From an uncultured Clostridium sp. (GTDB lineage Bacteria > Bacillota > Clostridia > Peptostreptococcales > Peptostreptococcaceae): a stretch of DNA of 59,488 nucleotides. A program made the position numbers and the translations under genes. This document shows, piece after piece, positions 17,844 to 27,937 of the stretch. A model generated the notes under the pieces. The model saw nothing but the letters and a program-made list of their open reading frames with translations. It had not been told where the DNA came from and did not search any database. Location: the NCBI GenBank assembly GCA_945931665.1, contig CAMEPL010000005.1, positions 1-59,488 on the forward strand, in the 5' to 3' direction. Each line of letters starts with the position of its first letter. Position 1 is the stretch's first letter.

Positions 17844-17894
17844 TTAAAATAAGGGAGATTTACTTCTATTTAATAGAGGATCTCTCTTATTTTA
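17844..17894. terminator. Terminator between the convergent glucosaminidase and HEVGH genes
   Basis: AAAATAAGGGAGAT pairs with ATCTCTCTTATTTT around a 20-base loop that itself has a small CTTCTATT/AATAGAGG stem. A/T flanks on both sides suit termination in either direction. Confidence 0.8.
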
Positions 17895-17930
17895 ATTTGA
17901 AACAAGTATAATATTTATATAAATAAAAAT

Positions 17931-18599
17931 TTAGCATAATGAGTTTATATAACTTTCTATATTATTTTCAATTACTATATTTTTTAAATTCCCATAATTA
18001 TATGTTGCTAAGGCATATTCTTTCATTTTTTCGAAAATATATTTTTCAAGTTCATTTTCAAAAGTTACAATACTTTTGCCTATATTCCAAGCATTTATTT
18101 CTCTAGAAATAGTATTTTTTTTAAATTCTACAATAAAATCTTCAAGTTCTAATGGTAGGTTTTTTTTGTAGTAAGATTCATCTTTTAAATCGATATTATA
18201 CTTTTTTATGCTTTCAGCTATTGAAGTAATGATTTTAATAGAATTAGATTTTATACTCGATAAATCAGGATCTAAAATATGCCCTACTTCATGGCATAGG
18301 GCGACCTTTCCGATGGAATATATATTTTGCTTTGTGATAAGAATATTTTTAGTATTGAATGAATTTATAAATAGATAAAAATTGTAGCAAAATGATAAAA
18401 AGCCCTTTTTTGAAATAATTACTATACCTAGTTTAGGAAGAGAACAAATTGGAATATTATATTTTTTATAATAAAGTAGATGAACAGATTTTTTATCTAC
18501 ATTCATTTCAGACAACGAATTTTTAAAGATTTTTTTACCTTTTAATTCTTCATAATAAATCGGTATTTTTCTTAAATCATATATATTTGAACAAGTCAT
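17931..18599 (-). CDS. HEVGH-motif zinc metallopeptidase-like protein, function unknown
   Basis: This 222-residue protein has HEVGH at residues 103-107 and a Glu (E167, in REINAW) about 60 residues later. That is the arrangement of a gluzincin such as the ImmA/IrrE group, whose members cleave repressor proteins. Similarity outside these motifs is not obvious to me, and the protein lacks the helix-turn-helix partner gene that usually accompanies ImmA. No signal peptide is seen, so it is probably cytoplasmic. A good GGAGGT precedes the ATG on the minus strand. It stands alone between convergent and divergent neighbours. Peptidase activity is inferred from motifs only. Confidence 0.7.
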   Translation of the reverse strand: MTCSNIYDLRKIPIYYEELKGKKIFKNSLSEMNVDKKSVHLLYYKKYNIPICSLPKLGIVIISKKGFLSFCYNFYLFINSFNTKNILITKQNIYSIGKVALCHEVGHILDPDLSSIKSNSIKIITSIAESIKKYNIDLKDESYYKKNLPLELEDFIVEFKKNTISREINAWNIGKSIVTFENELEKYIFEKMKEYALATYNYGNLKNIVIENNIESYINSLC

Positions 18600-18700
18600 A
18601 GTATACCTCCAAATATAAGTCCTTATTTATATAATATTAAAAAGTTTCAAAAAAGAGCTAATCCATAAAAAAATATAAATTATTTAAAGAATTCAAGCCC

Positions 18701-18729
18701 TTAAAACATAATCAAAAATATGATATAAT
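18701..18729 (+). promoter_or_regulatory. Promoter for polC
   Basis: TATAAT (18724-18729) with an upstream TG forms an extended -10. A weak TTAAAA lies 17 bases upstream of it. The start codon of polC is about 50 bases downstream. Confidence 0.6.
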
Positions 18730-18779
18730 TTTCTTTTAAAAATAATAGAAAAAATTTGAGATGAAAGGGGATGTCATAA

Positions 18780-21700
18780 ATGGATAGCATAAAAGACTAT
18801 TTGAAGAAATTGGAGATTAAAAATGATTTTTTATATAAAAAATTAAGTGACGTATTTGTAACAAAAGTAGTCTATTACAAAGAAAATAAGGTTTTTTATA
18901 TATATTTATTATCTAAAGAAATTATTTCTTATGACATTTTATCATCACTTAGAGAAGCTTTACTAGAAGAGTTAGATTATTTTTCTGATATTAAAATAAA
19001 GATGAGATATAATGGGTTATCTCGTAAATCTAATAAAGATATAGTTAAGAAAAATTGGGATAATGTATTACACATATTAAAAAATCTATCTCCAGCAATT
19101 GAAGGATGGAAACATGATGTAGAGTATATGTGTATAGATGATACTTTAAAAATAAAAATACCTAAATCTATGATATACGATAGTTTAAAATCAAAAAATT
19201 GTGAGTATATAATTAGACATGTGTTTTTAGAGGAATTTTCTATAGATTTAAATGTAATTTTAGAAAAGGCAGTAGATGAGAAAGTAGATATTAAAAAGAT
19301 TCTCGAAAAAATGGATCAAGAGATGGAAGAGAAAGTTAGAGAAATGCAAATTTCATCTCCGAAAAAAGCAAAAGACGATGAAGAAGAGAAATATGTTATA
19401 AAAGAAGAAGTAGAAGATGAGAATATAATCTATGGTGAAAATGTTAATGCATTGTTTGAACATATTTGCGATATAAACAAAAACTCAAAGACTGTTTGTA
19501 TAACAGGAGAGATATTTAATATTGAGATAAAAGAATTAAAAAATGGAAAGATATTACTTATAGCTGATGTGACAGATAATACGAGTTCAATAAGTTGTAA
19601 GTTATTTTTAAATGATTTAAATCAAGATAAAGTATTAGGCAAAATAAGCGAAGGAACTTATGTAAGAATTAAGGGAGATGTAATATACGATATCTTTAAA
19701 AAAGAACTTACAATGACAATAAGTGGTATAAGATTAGAAGAAAAGAAGCCTAGACTTGATAAAGCTGACAAAAAGCGTGTGGAGCTTCATGCTCATACTC
19801 AGATGTCTTCTATGGACGCTCTATGTAATACTAAAAAGCTTGTAAAGCAAGCAGCTACATGGGGACATAAAGCTATAGCTATAACAGACCACGGTGTAGT
19901 TCAGGCTTTCCCAGAGGCTATGGATGCAGGAAAAGCTAATGGAATAAAAATATTATATGGAGTAGAGGGATATTTAGTAGAAGATAACGCTCCTATTATA
20001 AGAGAGCCAAATGACAAAGATTTATCTCAGACATTTGTAGTATTTGACTTAGAAACTACTGGTTTTTCAAATAAAAACGATAAAATAACTGAAATTGGTG
20101 CCGTAAAAGTTAAAAACTTTGAAATAGTAGATAGATTTAATGAACTTATAAATCCTGAAAAAGATATACCTTATAAAGTTCAAGAATTAACTGGTATAAC
20201 AAATGACTTAATAAAAGATAAACCTACAATTGAAGAAATTTTACCTAAATTTATGGAATTTGTAGGAGATAGTGTACTAGTTGCACATAATGCTGAGTTT
20301 GATATAGGATTTATAAATCAAAAATGCAAGGAGATGAATATTGAGTTTAAAAATAAGAGCGTTGATACCCTTATGCTTGCTAGAATACTTCTTCCGCATT
20401 TAAAGCGTTTTAAATTAAATAATCTTACAAAAGAACTTGGAATACCACTTCACAACCACCACAGGGCAGTAGATGATGCAGCTGCTACTGCACAGATATT
20501 TATAAAGTTCTTAGAAATGCTAGAGAAAAAAGGAGCTAAAAAGTTAAGTGATGTAAATGAAGTATTAGGTGGTATAGATTATACTAAATTAAAAACAAAA
20601 CATGTTACATTAATTGCTCAAAACTTAGTTGGAGTTAAGAATTTATATAAAATAGTGTCTGATGCCCATGTAAATCATTTTTATAGAGCACCTAGAATAT
20701 TAAAAAGTGTTCTTTTAGAACATAAAGAAGGAATTATTGTAGGTTCAGCTTGTGAAGCTGGCGAGGTTTTCCAAGCTGTTAAACAAAATAAAAATGACGA
20801 TGAGATAAAAGAAATAATAGATCTTTATGACTATATAGAAGTAATGCCGATAGATAATAATAGATTTATGATTCGAAATGGCGAAGTAAAAGATGAAGAT
20901 GAGCTTAGAGATTTAAATAGAAGAATGATAGAAGTAGCAAAGAAATTTGGAAAAATTCCAGTAGCTACAGGAGATGTACATTTTATAGAAAAGCACGAAG
21001 CAGTATTTAGAAAAGTACTTAAATACGCTCAAGGATTTAGTGTAGATGAAGAAGAGACATATCTACATTTTAGAACAACTGATGAAATGTTAGATGAGTT
21101 TAAATATTTAGGGGAAGAACTTGCGTATGAAGTTGTAGTTGAAAATTCAAATAAAGTTGCAGACATGGTTGAGGACTTTTTACCAATACCAAATGAAACA
21201 TTCCCTCCTGTAATAGAAGGTTCTGATACAGAACTTAGGGAGATGTGTTATAACAAGGCAACTAGAATTTATGGAGACCCTATGCCGGAAGTTGTTAAGA
21301 AAAGACTAGATAGAGAACTAAATTCTATCATAAGCAATGGATATGCCGTGATGTATATTATCGCACAAAAACTAGTTACAAAATCACTAGCAGATGGCTA
21401 TCTAGTTGGTTCAAGAGGATCTGTTGGTTCATCGTTAGCTGCAACGATGAGTGATATAACAGAAGTTAACCCACTTCCAGCTCACTATATTTGTGAAAAT
21501 GAGGATTGTAAATACTCTTATTTTTATGCAGTAGGGGAATGGGGTTCAGGAGTAGACTTACCTGATAAAGATTGTCCAAAATGCGGACGTAAATTAAAAA
21601 AAGATGGTCACGATATACCATTTGAAGTTTTCCTTGGATTTGAAGGAGATAAAGAGCCTGATATAGACCTTAACTTCTCGGGAAGTTATCAGCCAGTAAT

Positions 21701-23081
21701 TCATAAATACACAGAAGAACTATTCGGTGAAGGTCATGTATATAGAGCTGGAACAATAGGTACAGTAGCTGATAAGACTGCATATGGATATGCTAAAAAA
21801 TACGTAGAAGAAAATGACTTAGATGTAACGAGTGCTGAAGTATTGAGACTTGCGAAAGGTTGCACTGGAGTAAAAAGGACATCGGGACAACATCCAGGTG
21901 GAGTTATGGTTATCCCTAATTATAAAGAAGTATACGATATTACACCTATACAGTATCCAGCAAATGATGTAAATTGCGGTGTTATAACAACACACTTCGA
22001 TTATCACTCTATAAGTGGTAGGATATTAAAACTAGATATACTAGGGCACGACGTTCCGACCATAATAAGAATGATAGAAGATATTACGGGATTAGATGCG
22101 ACAACTATACCTCTAGATGATAAGGAAACTATGTCTATATTTACATCAACAGATGCATTAGGCGTAACACCAGAGGAAATAAATTGTCCAATAGGTTCAC
22201 TAGCTATACCAGAATTCGGTACATCTTTCGTTAGACAAATGCTTCTTGATACAAAGCCGACTACATTTGCAGAACTTGTGCGTATATCAGGACTTTCACA
22301 CGGTACAGATGTTTGGCTTAATAATGCACAAGACTTAGTTGTAGATAAAGTCGTTGAGTTTAAAGATGTTATATCTACTCGTGACGATATAATGAACTAC
22401 TTACTATTTAAAGGTCTTCCACCAAAGATGGCGTTTACAATAATGGAGAATGTAAGAAAAGGTAAAGGATTAAAACCAGAATTTATTGAAGAAATGAATA
22501 AGCACGATGTACCACAATGGTATATTGATTCATGCCAAAAGATAAAATACATGTTCCCGAAAGCTCATGCTGTGGCATATGTAATGATGTCGTTTAGGCT
22601 TGCATATTATAAAGTTCATTATCCAGCGGCATTTTATGCAACTTATTTTACAACTAAAGCACAAGATTTCGATGCCGATTTAATTGTAAAAGGTTTAGAT
22701 AGTATAAAACAAAAAATACAAGAAATTCATGAGTTAGGAAATGACGCAACTGCGAAAGACAAGACTATGCTTACAGTGCTTGAAGTAGCACTTGAGATGT
22801 ATGCAAGAAAGATTAAAATAATTCCTGTAGATATTTATAAATCAGATGCTACTAAATTTATAGTTGTAGATGATACTACAATACTGCCACCTATGATAGC
22901 ATTACAAGGTGTTGGTGAAAATGCAGCTATAAATATTCAAAAAGAAAGAGAAAATGGAGAGTTTATTTCAAAAGAAGACTTGAGAAAGAGAACTAAAATA
23001 TCTAAAACAGTAGTAGAGACTCTTTCAAACCATGGTTCTCTAAATAATATGAGTGAGAAAAATCAATTATCGTTATTTTAG
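18780..23081 (+). CDS. polC: DNA polymerase III, PolC-type alpha subunit
   Basis: This 1433-residue replicative polymerase is found in low-GC Firmicutes. Domains in order: N-terminal region; OB fold near residues 225-315 (VCITGEIFNIEIKELKNG); PHP domain starting HAHTQMSSMDAL near 337; the inserted 3'-5' proofreading exonuclease starting FDLETTGFSNKND near 421 and ending with HHRAVDDAAATA; the polymerase core; a zinc ribbon with CENEDC and CPKCGRK near 900-940; GSRGSVGSSLAATM before it; the helix-hairpin-helix region; and a C-terminal QLSLF that resembles a beta-clamp-binding motif. AAGGGG precedes the ATG. Length is full. Confidence 0.98.
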   Translation: MDSIKDYLKKLEIKNDFLYKKLSDVFVTKVVYYKENKVFYIYLLSKEIISYDILSSLREALLEELDYFSDIKIKMRYNGLSRKSNKDIVKKNWDNVLHILKNLSPAIEGWKHDVEYMCIDDTLKIKIPKSMIYDSLKSKNCEYIIRHVFLEEFSIDLNVILEKAVDEKVDIKKILEKMDQEMEEKVREMQISSPKKAKDDEEEKYVIKEEVEDENIIYGENVNALFEHICDINKNSKTVCITGEIFNIEIKELKNGKILLIADVTDNTSSISCKLFLNDLNQDKVLGKISEGTYVRIKGDVIYDIFKKELTMTISGIRLEEKKPRLDKADKKRVELHAHTQMSSMDALCNTKKLVKQAATWGHKAIAITDHGVVQAFPEAMDAGKANGIKILYGVEGYLVEDNAPIIREPNDKDLSQTFVVFDLETTGFSNKNDKITEIGAVKVKNFEIVDRFNELINPEKDIPYKVQELTGITNDLIKDKPTIEEILPKFMEFVGDSVLVAHNAEFDIGFINQKCKEMNIEFKNKSVDTLMLARILLPHLKRFKLNNLTKELGIPLHNHHRAVDDAAATAQIFIKFLEMLEKKGAKKLSDVNEVLGGIDYTKLKTKHVTLIAQNLVGVKNLYKIVSDAHVNHFYRAPRILKSVLLEHKEGIIVGSACEAGEVFQAVKQNKNDDEIKEIIDLYDYIEVMPIDNNRFMIRNGEVKDEDELRDLNRRMIEVAKKFGKIPVATGDVHFIEKHEAVFRKVLKYAQGFSVDEEETYLHFRTTDEMLDEFKYLGEELAYEVVVENSNKVADMVEDFLPIPNETFPPVIEGSDTELREMCYNKATRIYGDPMPEVVKKRLDRELNSIISNGYAVMYIIAQKLVTKSLADGYLVGSRGSVGSSLAATMSDITEVNPLPAHYICENEDCKYSYFYAVGEWGSGVDLPDKDCPKCGRKLKKDGHDIPFEVFLGFEGDKEPDIDLNFSGSYQPVIHKYTEELFGEGHVYRAGTIGTVADKTAYGYAKKYVEENDLDVTSAEVLRLAKGCTGVKRTSGQHPGGVMVIPNYKEVYDITPIQYPANDVNCGVITTHFDYHSISGRILKLDILGHDVPTIIRMIEDITGLDATTIPLDDKETMSIFTSTDALGVTPEEINCPIGSLAIPEFGTSFVRQMLLDTKPTTFAELVRISGLSHGTDVWLNNAQDLVVDKVVEFKDVISTRDDIMNYLLFKGLPPKMAFTIMENVRKGKGLKPEFIEEMNKHDVPQWYIDSCQKIKYMFPKAHAVAYVMMSFRLAYYKVHYPAAFYATYFTTKAQDFDADLIVKGLDSIKQKIQEIHELGNDATAKDKTMLTVLEVALEMYARKIKIIPVDIYKSDATKFIVVDDTTILPPMIALQGVGENAAINIQKERENGEFISKEDLRKRTKISKTVVETLSNHGSLNNMSEKNQLSLF

Positions 23082-23105
23082 ATAAAAAATATTAAATTTA
23101 TGGGC

Positions 23106-23133
23106 TTGACAGTATTTTAGGAAAAAGTATAAA
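23106..23133 (+). promoter_or_regulatory. Promoter of the rimP-nusA leader transcript
   Basis: Perfect TTGACA (23106-23111) and TATAAA (23128-23133) are 16 bases apart. Transcription would start near 23140 and run into the terminator at 23257-23290, giving a leader of about 150 bases. Confidence 0.75.
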
Positions 23134-23185
23134 ATATGTGTACAAACTATAAAAAATATTGTAAAATAATAGAGTTGAGAAGACA

Positions 23186-23211
23186 TTTATTTATAAATAC
23201 TTGTAAATAAA
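23186..23211 (+). repeat. Hairpin in the rimP leader
   Basis: TTTATTTA and TAAATAAA can form an 8-bp stem with a 10-base loop inside the transcribed leader. It could be part of a regulatory fold; the A/U-only stem is weak. Confidence 0.4.
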
Positions 23212-23256
23212 AAAAATTTATGATATAGTAATAGAAAAATAGTATATGCAGAAGAT

Positions 23257-23290
23257 AAGAGTGAGGCAATTGTTCTCACTCTTTTATTTT
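23257..23290 (+). terminator. Intrinsic terminator in the rimP leader (possible attenuator)
   Basis: AAGAGTGAG pairs with CTCACTCTT, followed by TTATTTT. It lies 175 bases after the polC stop but also 120 bases downstream of a promoter, so it may act on the rimP leader and not only on polC. Confidence 0.8.
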
Positions 23291-23295
23291 AAATA

Positions 23296-23304
23296 TGTTA
23301 TAAT
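23296..23304 (+). promoter_or_regulatory. Extended -10 element just before rimP
   Basis: TGTTATAAT (TG-N-TATAAT) lies 21 bases before the rimP start codon with no clear -35. If used, it would give a short leader that bypasses the upstream terminator. Confidence 0.4.
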
Positions 23305-23325
23305 ACAACTGAATAGGAGGTACAC

Positions 23326-23787
23326 ATGAAAAAGAATATAGAATCTACAATAGAAGCATTAGTACAACCAATTGTTGATGCTAAAAATATAGAGATAGTA
23401 GATATTGAGTACGTAAAAGAAGCTGGACAATTCTATTTAAGAATTTACCTTGAAAAAGAAGGTGGAATAAGTTTAGATGATTGTGCAGATGTATCAAGAG
23501 AATTAAATCCAATATTAGATGAAAAAGATCCAATCAAAGACAATTACTTCTTAGAAGTATGTTCGCCAGGTCTTGATAGACCTCTTAAAAAGGATAAAGA
23601 CTTTGTGAGATATGCGGGAAGAGATGTAGAAATAAAACTATACAAACCTTTAAACGGAACAAAACAACTTGAAGGAGAACTTGTAGGTTTAACTGAAGAT
23701 AAAAAAATCAAAGTAATAATAGATGACAATGAAGTTGAGTTTGATAAGAAAGATGTTGCTTTAATCAAACTAGCTATCAAATTTTAG
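23326..23787 (+). CDS. rimP: Ribosome maturation factor RimP
   Basis: This 153-residue protein is needed for assembly of the 30S subunit. It shows the two-domain family pattern: IEIVDIEYVKEAGQFYLRIY and GGISLDDCADVSRELNPILD in the first domain, then NYFLEVCSPGLDRPLK, and a C-terminal SH3-like domain ending VALIKLAIKF. A strong AGGAGGT precedes the ATG. It is the first gene of the nusA-infB operon, as in most bacteria. Confidence 0.96.
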   Translation: MKKNIESTIEALVQPIVDAKNIEIVDIEYVKEAGQFYLRIYLEKEGGISLDDCADVSRELNPILDEKDPIKDNYFLEVCSPGLDRPLKKDKDFVRYAGRDVEIKLYKPLNGTKQLEGELVGLTEDKKIKVIIDDNEVEFDKKDVALIKLAIKF

Positions 23788-23816
23788 TGATAACATTAAT
23801 TAGGGAGGAATAAACA

Positions 23817-24971
23817 ATGAATCACGAATTTATGGAAGCGTTAGACGAATTAGAAAAAGACAGAGGGATCGACAAAGAAGTTATAATAGATACTATAGAG
23901 CAAGCACTTTTAACTGCTTATAAAAAGAACTTTGGATCTGCTCAAAATGTCAGAGTATCAGTAGATAGAGAAGGTGGAGAAGTGAGAGTTTACTCTCAAA
24001 GAAGAGTAGTTGATGAGTCTGACTTATACGATACTTTCTTAGAAATAGAATTAGCAGATGCTATAAAAATAGATCCAAGTTATCAATTAGGAGATATAAT
24101 AGAAAATGAAGTAACTCCTAAAGACTTCGGTAGAATAGCAGCTCAAACAGCTAAACAAGTAGTTGTTCAAAGAATTAGAGAAGCTGAAAGAGAAATAGTA
24201 TACAACGAATTTATCGAAAAAGAAAGCGAAATAGTTACAGGAGAAATAGCTAGAGCTACTTCAAAAACTGTTTATGTTAATATAGGTAAAATAGAAGCTT
24301 CTATGCCAGAAAATGAACAAATACCTGGTGAAGAGTATAAAGCTGGACAAAAAATAAAAGTATATATATTAGAAGTTAAAAAGACTAATAAAGGACCTCA
24401 AATAGTAGTGTCAAGAAGTCATCCAGGTCTTGTTAAGAGATTATTTGAAATGCAAGTAGTAGAAATATTCGAAGGTTTAGTTCAAATAAAATCAGTATCA
24501 AGAGAAGCTGGTTCAAGAACTAAAATAGCAGTACAATCAATAGATGAAAAAATAGACCCAATCGGAGCATGTGTTGGACCTAAAGGTTCTAGAGTTAAAG
24601 CTGTAGTAGATGAATTAGGTGGAGAAAAAATCGATATAATCAATTATAGCGATGATCCAGCTGAATTTATATCAGCATCACTTAGTCCATCAAAAGTTGA
24701 AAAAGTAGAAATAAACGAAGAAGAAAAAACAGCTTTAGTAGTAGTTCCTGATTATCAATTATCTTTAGCAATTGGTAAATCTGGTCAAAATGCAAGACTT
24801 GCAGCAAAACTTACTAACTGGAAAATAGATATAAAAAGTGTATCTCAAATGAAAGAAGAAATGGAAGCTCAAAAAGCTTTAGAAGATGTAGATTTTGTTG
24901 AAGAAAATATAGAATTACCAGCTCAAGATATAGAATTAGATTCTCAAAATATAGACTTAGACGAAGAATAA
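23817..24971 (+). CDS. nusA: Transcription termination/antitermination factor NusA
   Basis: This 384-residue RNA polymerase-binding factor modulates pausing, intrinsic termination and antitermination. The N-terminal polymerase-binding domain is followed by an S1 domain (about 135-200, VTGEIARATSKTVYVNIG). Two KH domains follow (VGPKGSRVKAVVDELGGEKI, and IGKSGQNARLAAKLTNWKI). The short acidic tail DIELDSQNIDLDEE replaces the acidic repeats of E. coli NusA, which is normal for Firmicutes. AGGGAGGAA precedes the ATG. Confidence 0.97.
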   Translation: MNHEFMEALDELEKDRGIDKEVIIDTIEQALLTAYKKNFGSAQNVRVSVDREGGEVRVYSQRRVVDESDLYDTFLEIELADAIKIDPSYQLGDIIENEVTPKDFGRIAAQTAKQVVVQRIREAEREIVYNEFIEKESEIVTGEIARATSKTVYVNIGKIEASMPENEQIPGEEYKAGQKIKVYILEVKKTNKGPQIVVSRSHPGLVKRLFEMQVVEIFEGLVQIKSVSREAGSRTKIAVQSIDEKIDPIGACVGPKGSRVKAVVDELGGEKIDIINYSDDPAEFISASLSPSKVEKVEINEEEKTALVVVPDYQLSLAIGKSGQNARLAAKLTNWKIDIKSVSQMKEEMEAQKALEDVDFVEENIELPAQDIELDSQNIDLDEE

Positions 24972-25006
24972 GAATCTAATGTAATATAGTTAAAGGAGGG
25001 ATGACT

Positions 25007-25282
25007 TTGAAAAAAGTAAAAAAAATACCTCAGAGAAAATGTATAGTATGTCAAGATAGAGATTCTAAAAAAGAGCTTATGAGAATTGTTAAAAACAAAG
25101 AGGGCGAAATATTTTTAGATCCATCTGGTAGGGCAAACGGTAGAGGTGCCTATATATGTAAAGACAGTGAATGTCTTAAAAAAGCAATAAAAACAAAAGC
25201 CTTAAATAGAGCTTTTAAAGTTGAAGTTTCTGATGAAGTATATGAAAAATTATTAGCGGAGTTAGAATCTTATGATAAATAA
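25007..25282 (+). CDS. ylxR: YlxR/RnpM family RNA-binding protein
   Basis: This 91-residue protein has the DUF448 pattern: PQRKCIVCQDRDSKKELMRIV, then DPSGRANGRGAYIC and a later Cys. In Bacillus subtilis the homologue (RnpM) binds RNase P RNA and modulates RNase P activity; a similar role here is inferred. The frame opens at ATG 25001, but AAAGGAGGG ends at 25000, leaving no spacing. The TTG at 25007 gives normal spacing of seven bases and is chosen. It overlaps ylxQ by 11 bases. Confidence 0.9.
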   Translation: MKKVKKIPQRKCIVCQDRDSKKELMRIVKNKEGEIFLDPSGRANGRGAYICKDSECLKKAIKTKALNRAFKVEVSDEVYEKLLAELESYDK

Positions 25283-25577
25283 TGAACAAAAAATATATTC
25301 TTATATAGGCCTAGCTATGAGAGCAGGCAAAGTAGTATCAGGAGACGATACTACTCTAAAAGAATTAAAAAAAGGAAAGATAAGTTTAGTAATTGTAGCA
25401 GATGATGCTTCAGAAAATACTAAAAAATTATTTAAAGATAAATCATCTTATAGAAAAATAAACCAAATCTATTTTTCAACAAAGGTAGAGCTTGGTTTAG
25501 CTATAGGGAAATCGCCAAGAGCAGTTATTGGAATAAGAGATAAAGCTTTAGCTTCAAAGATAACTGAACTTATGTAA
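25272..25577 (+). CDS. ylxQ: L7Ae-family ribosomal/K-turn-binding protein YlxQ
   Basis: This 101-residue protein of the L7Ae/L30e fold is typical of the slot between ylxR and infB in Firmicutes. Family features are [36 protein letters not shown] and [14 protein letters not shown], written here as two separate motifs. These proteins usually bind kink-turn RNA. The overlap with ylxR implies coupled translation. Confidence 0.93.
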   Translation: MINNEQKIYSYIGLAMRAGKVVSGDDTTLKELKKGKISLVIVADDASENTKKLFKDKSSYRKINQIYFSTKVELGLAIGKSPRAVIGIRDKALASKITELM

Positions 25578-25603
25578 TCAAAAATTTAATAGGGGGTGAT
25601 CTT

Positions 25604-27532
25604 GTGGCAAATACAAGAATAAACCAAATCGCAAAAGAGGCAAAAGTCTCAAACAAAGAGGTAATAGCTAAATTAGCAGAATTAGGCATTGAAGTAGCAG
25701 ACGAAAACGTAGAAATAGATGAAGATGATGCGCAATTAGTATTAGATTTATTAAGAGAAGAAAATGGAGAAACAATCAGCATAGATGGACCTTTAACAGT
25801 TCAAAACTTAGCTGATGCTATAGGAAAATCAGTTTCAGAAGTAATAATGGAACTTATGAAAATGGGAACTATGGCTACAATAAATCAAGAAGTTACTTTT
25901 GAAGTAGCATCATTATTAGCACAAAAAAATGGATTTAATTTAGTTGTTGCAGGAAATGACGAAGATGCAGAAGAAGAAATAGAAAAATTAATGCAAATCC
26001 AAGAAGATAAAGAAGAAGATTTAAAACCAAGACCACCAGTAGTAACAGTAATGGGACATGTTGACCACGGTAAAACATCATTACTTGATGCTATAAGAAA
26101 TACTCGTGTAACATCAAGCGAAGCAGGTGGAATAACTCAACATATAGGTGCATCTGAAGTATCTATAAATGGACAAAAAATAGTATTCTTAGATACTCCA
26201 GGACACGAAGCTTTCACATCTATGAGAGCTAGAGGTGCTCAAGTTACAGATATAGCAATATTAGTAGTTGCAGCAGACGATGGTATAATGCCTCAAACAA
26301 TAGAAGCTATAAACCATGCTAATGCAGCAGGTGTACCTTTAATAGTAGCAATAAACAAAATAGATAAACCAGGTGCAAATCCAGACAAAGTTAAAAAAGA
26401 ATTAGCTGACGAAGGATTATTAGTAGAAGACTGGGGTGGATCAGTAATATCTGTAGAAGTTTCTGCTAAGAAAAACCAAAACATAGATACATTATTAGAA
26501 ATGGTTCTATTAGTTGCAGAAATGGAAGAATTAAAAGCTAACCCTAATAAGAGAGCTGTAGGTACAGTAATAGAAGCTCAACTTGATAAAGCAAGAGGTC
26601 CTGTTGCGACTGTATTAGTTCAAGGTGGAACTTTAAAAGTTGGAGATCCTATAGTTGCTGGTGTAGCTGCTGGTAAAGTAAGAGCTATGATAAATGCTAA
26701 AGGAAAAAGAGTTAAACAAGCTGGTCCTTCAACTGCAGTAGAAATACTAGGTCTATCTGAAGTACCACAAGGTGGAGACCAATTTGTTGCTGTTCCAACT
26801 GATAAAATAGCAAGAAGTGTTTCTGAAAAGAGACAATTAATACAAAGAGAAGAAATGCTTAAATCTTCTCAAAGAATGTCACTTGACGACTTATTCAACC
26901 AAATGAATGAAGGTCAAGTAAAAGACTTAAATGTAGTAATAAAAGCAGACGTTCAAGGTTCAGTTCAAGCTGTAAAACAATCACTTGAAAAATTATCAAC
27001 TGAAGAAGTTAGCGTAAGAGTAATCCACGGTGGTGTTGGTGCAATAAACGAATCAGACGTATTATTAGCTGCTGCATCAAACGCTATAATAATAGGATTT
27101 AACGTAAGACCAGTATCTGGTGCTGAATCTTTAGCTGATAAAGAAGGTGTTGACATAAGAACATACACAATTATCTACAAAGCTATAGAAGATATACAAG
27201 CTGCTATGAGCGGTTTACTAGATCCAGAATTAAGAGATGAAGATACAGGAAAAGCTGAAATAAGAGAAGTATACAAAATTTCAGGTGTTGGAGCTGTTGC
27301 AGGATGCTACGTAACAAGTGGTAAAATATATAGAAACTGCAAAGTTAGAATAGTTAGAGATGGTATTATAATTCAAGAATGTGAATTATTAGCTCTTAAG
27401 AGATTCAAAGACGACGTAAAAGAAGTAAATAGTGGTTATGAATGTGGTATGAGCTTTGTTAATTACAATGACATAAAAGTAGGCGATATAGTAGAAGCTT
27501 ACGTTCAAAAGGAAGTAAAAAGAGAACTATAA
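25604..27532 (+). CDS. infB: Translation initiation factor IF-2
   Basis: This 642-residue GTPase brings initiator tRNA to the 30S subunit. There is a short N-terminal IF2_N segment ([19 protein letters not shown]) and then a second one ([19 protein letters not shown]). The G domain has [15 protein letters not shown] near residue 150, DTPGHEAF, and NKIDKPG. Domains II-IV end at [13 protein letters not shown]. The GTG at 25604 is used, with AGGGGGTGAT upstream. The N-terminal part is short compared with E. coli but normal for clostridia. Confidence 0.98.
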   Translation: MANTRINQIAKEAKVSNKEVIAKLAELGIEVADENVEIDEDDAQLVLDLLREENGETISIDGPLTVQNLADAIGKSVSEVIMELMKMGTMATINQEVTFEVASLLAQKNGFNLVVAGNDEDAEEEIEKLMQIQEDKEEDLKPRPPVVTVMGHVDHGKTSLLDAIRNTRVTSSEAGGITQHIGASEVSINGQKIVFLDTPGHEAFTSMRARGAQVTDIAILVVAADDGIMPQTIEAINHANAAGVPLIVAINKIDKPGANPDKVKKELADEGLLVEDWGGSVISVEVSAKKNQNIDTLLEMVLLVAEMEELKANPNKRAVGTVIEAQLDKARGPVATVLVQGGTLKVGDPIVAGVAAGKVRAMINAKGKRVKQAGPSTAVEILGLSEVPQGGDQFVAVPTDKIARSVSEKRQLIQREEMLKSSQRMSLDDLFNQMNEGQVKDLNVVIKADVQGSVQAVKQSLEKLSTEEVSVRVIHGGVGAINESDVLLAAASNAIIIGFNVRPVSGAESLADKEGVDIRTYTIIYKAIEDIQAAMSGLLDPELRDEDTGKAEIREVYKISGVGAVAGCYVTSGKIYRNCKVRIVRDGIIIQECELLALKRFKDDVKEVNSGYECGMSFVNYNDIKVGDIVEAYVQKEVKREL

Positions 27533-27553
27533 TTAACAAAAGAGGTTGATATA

Positions 27554-27937
27554 ATGGCATCAAATAATAGAACACGCAGAATAGCAGAAGAAATTAGAAA
27601 AATAGTAAGTACAATGCTTATTAACGGAATAAAAGATCCAAGAATAAATTCTCTAGTTAGTGTAACTGATGTTGAAGTTACAAGTGACTTAAGTTATGCG
27701 TATGTATATGTAAGTATATTAGGTGGAGATGAAGAATCTACACTTGAAGGTTTAAAAAGTGCATGCGGATATATAAGAAGAGAAGTTGGAAAAAGCATAA
27801 AAATAAGACATACTCCAGAGATTATATTCAAAATAGATGATTCTTTATTAAAAGGAATGTACATGGACGAATTAATAAAGAAAGTAAACAATGGATATAA
27901 AGATTCATCAGAAGAAAATGAAAAAGACGGTGAATAA
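27554..27937 (+). CDS. rbfA: 30S ribosome-binding factor RbfA
   Basis: This 127-residue KH-like cold-shock protein binds the 30S subunit and helps mature the 5' end of 16S rRNA. Family landmarks are RTRRIAEEIRKIVSTML, DPRINSLVSVTDVEVTSDL and IKIRHTPEIIFKIDDSL. AGAGGTTGAT precedes the ATG. nrnA starts one base after the stop. Confidence 0.96.
   Translation: MASNNRTRRIAEEIRKIVSTMLINGIKDPRINSLVSVTDVEVTSDLSYAYVYVSILGGDEESTLEGLKSACGYIRREVGKSIKIRHTPEIIFKIDDSLLKGMYMDELIKKVNNGYKDSSEENEKDGE

Noticed and set aside
25001-25006. ATG start for ylxR
   Set aside because: It touches the AAAGGAGGG ribosome site with no spacing; TTG 25007 has normal spacing.
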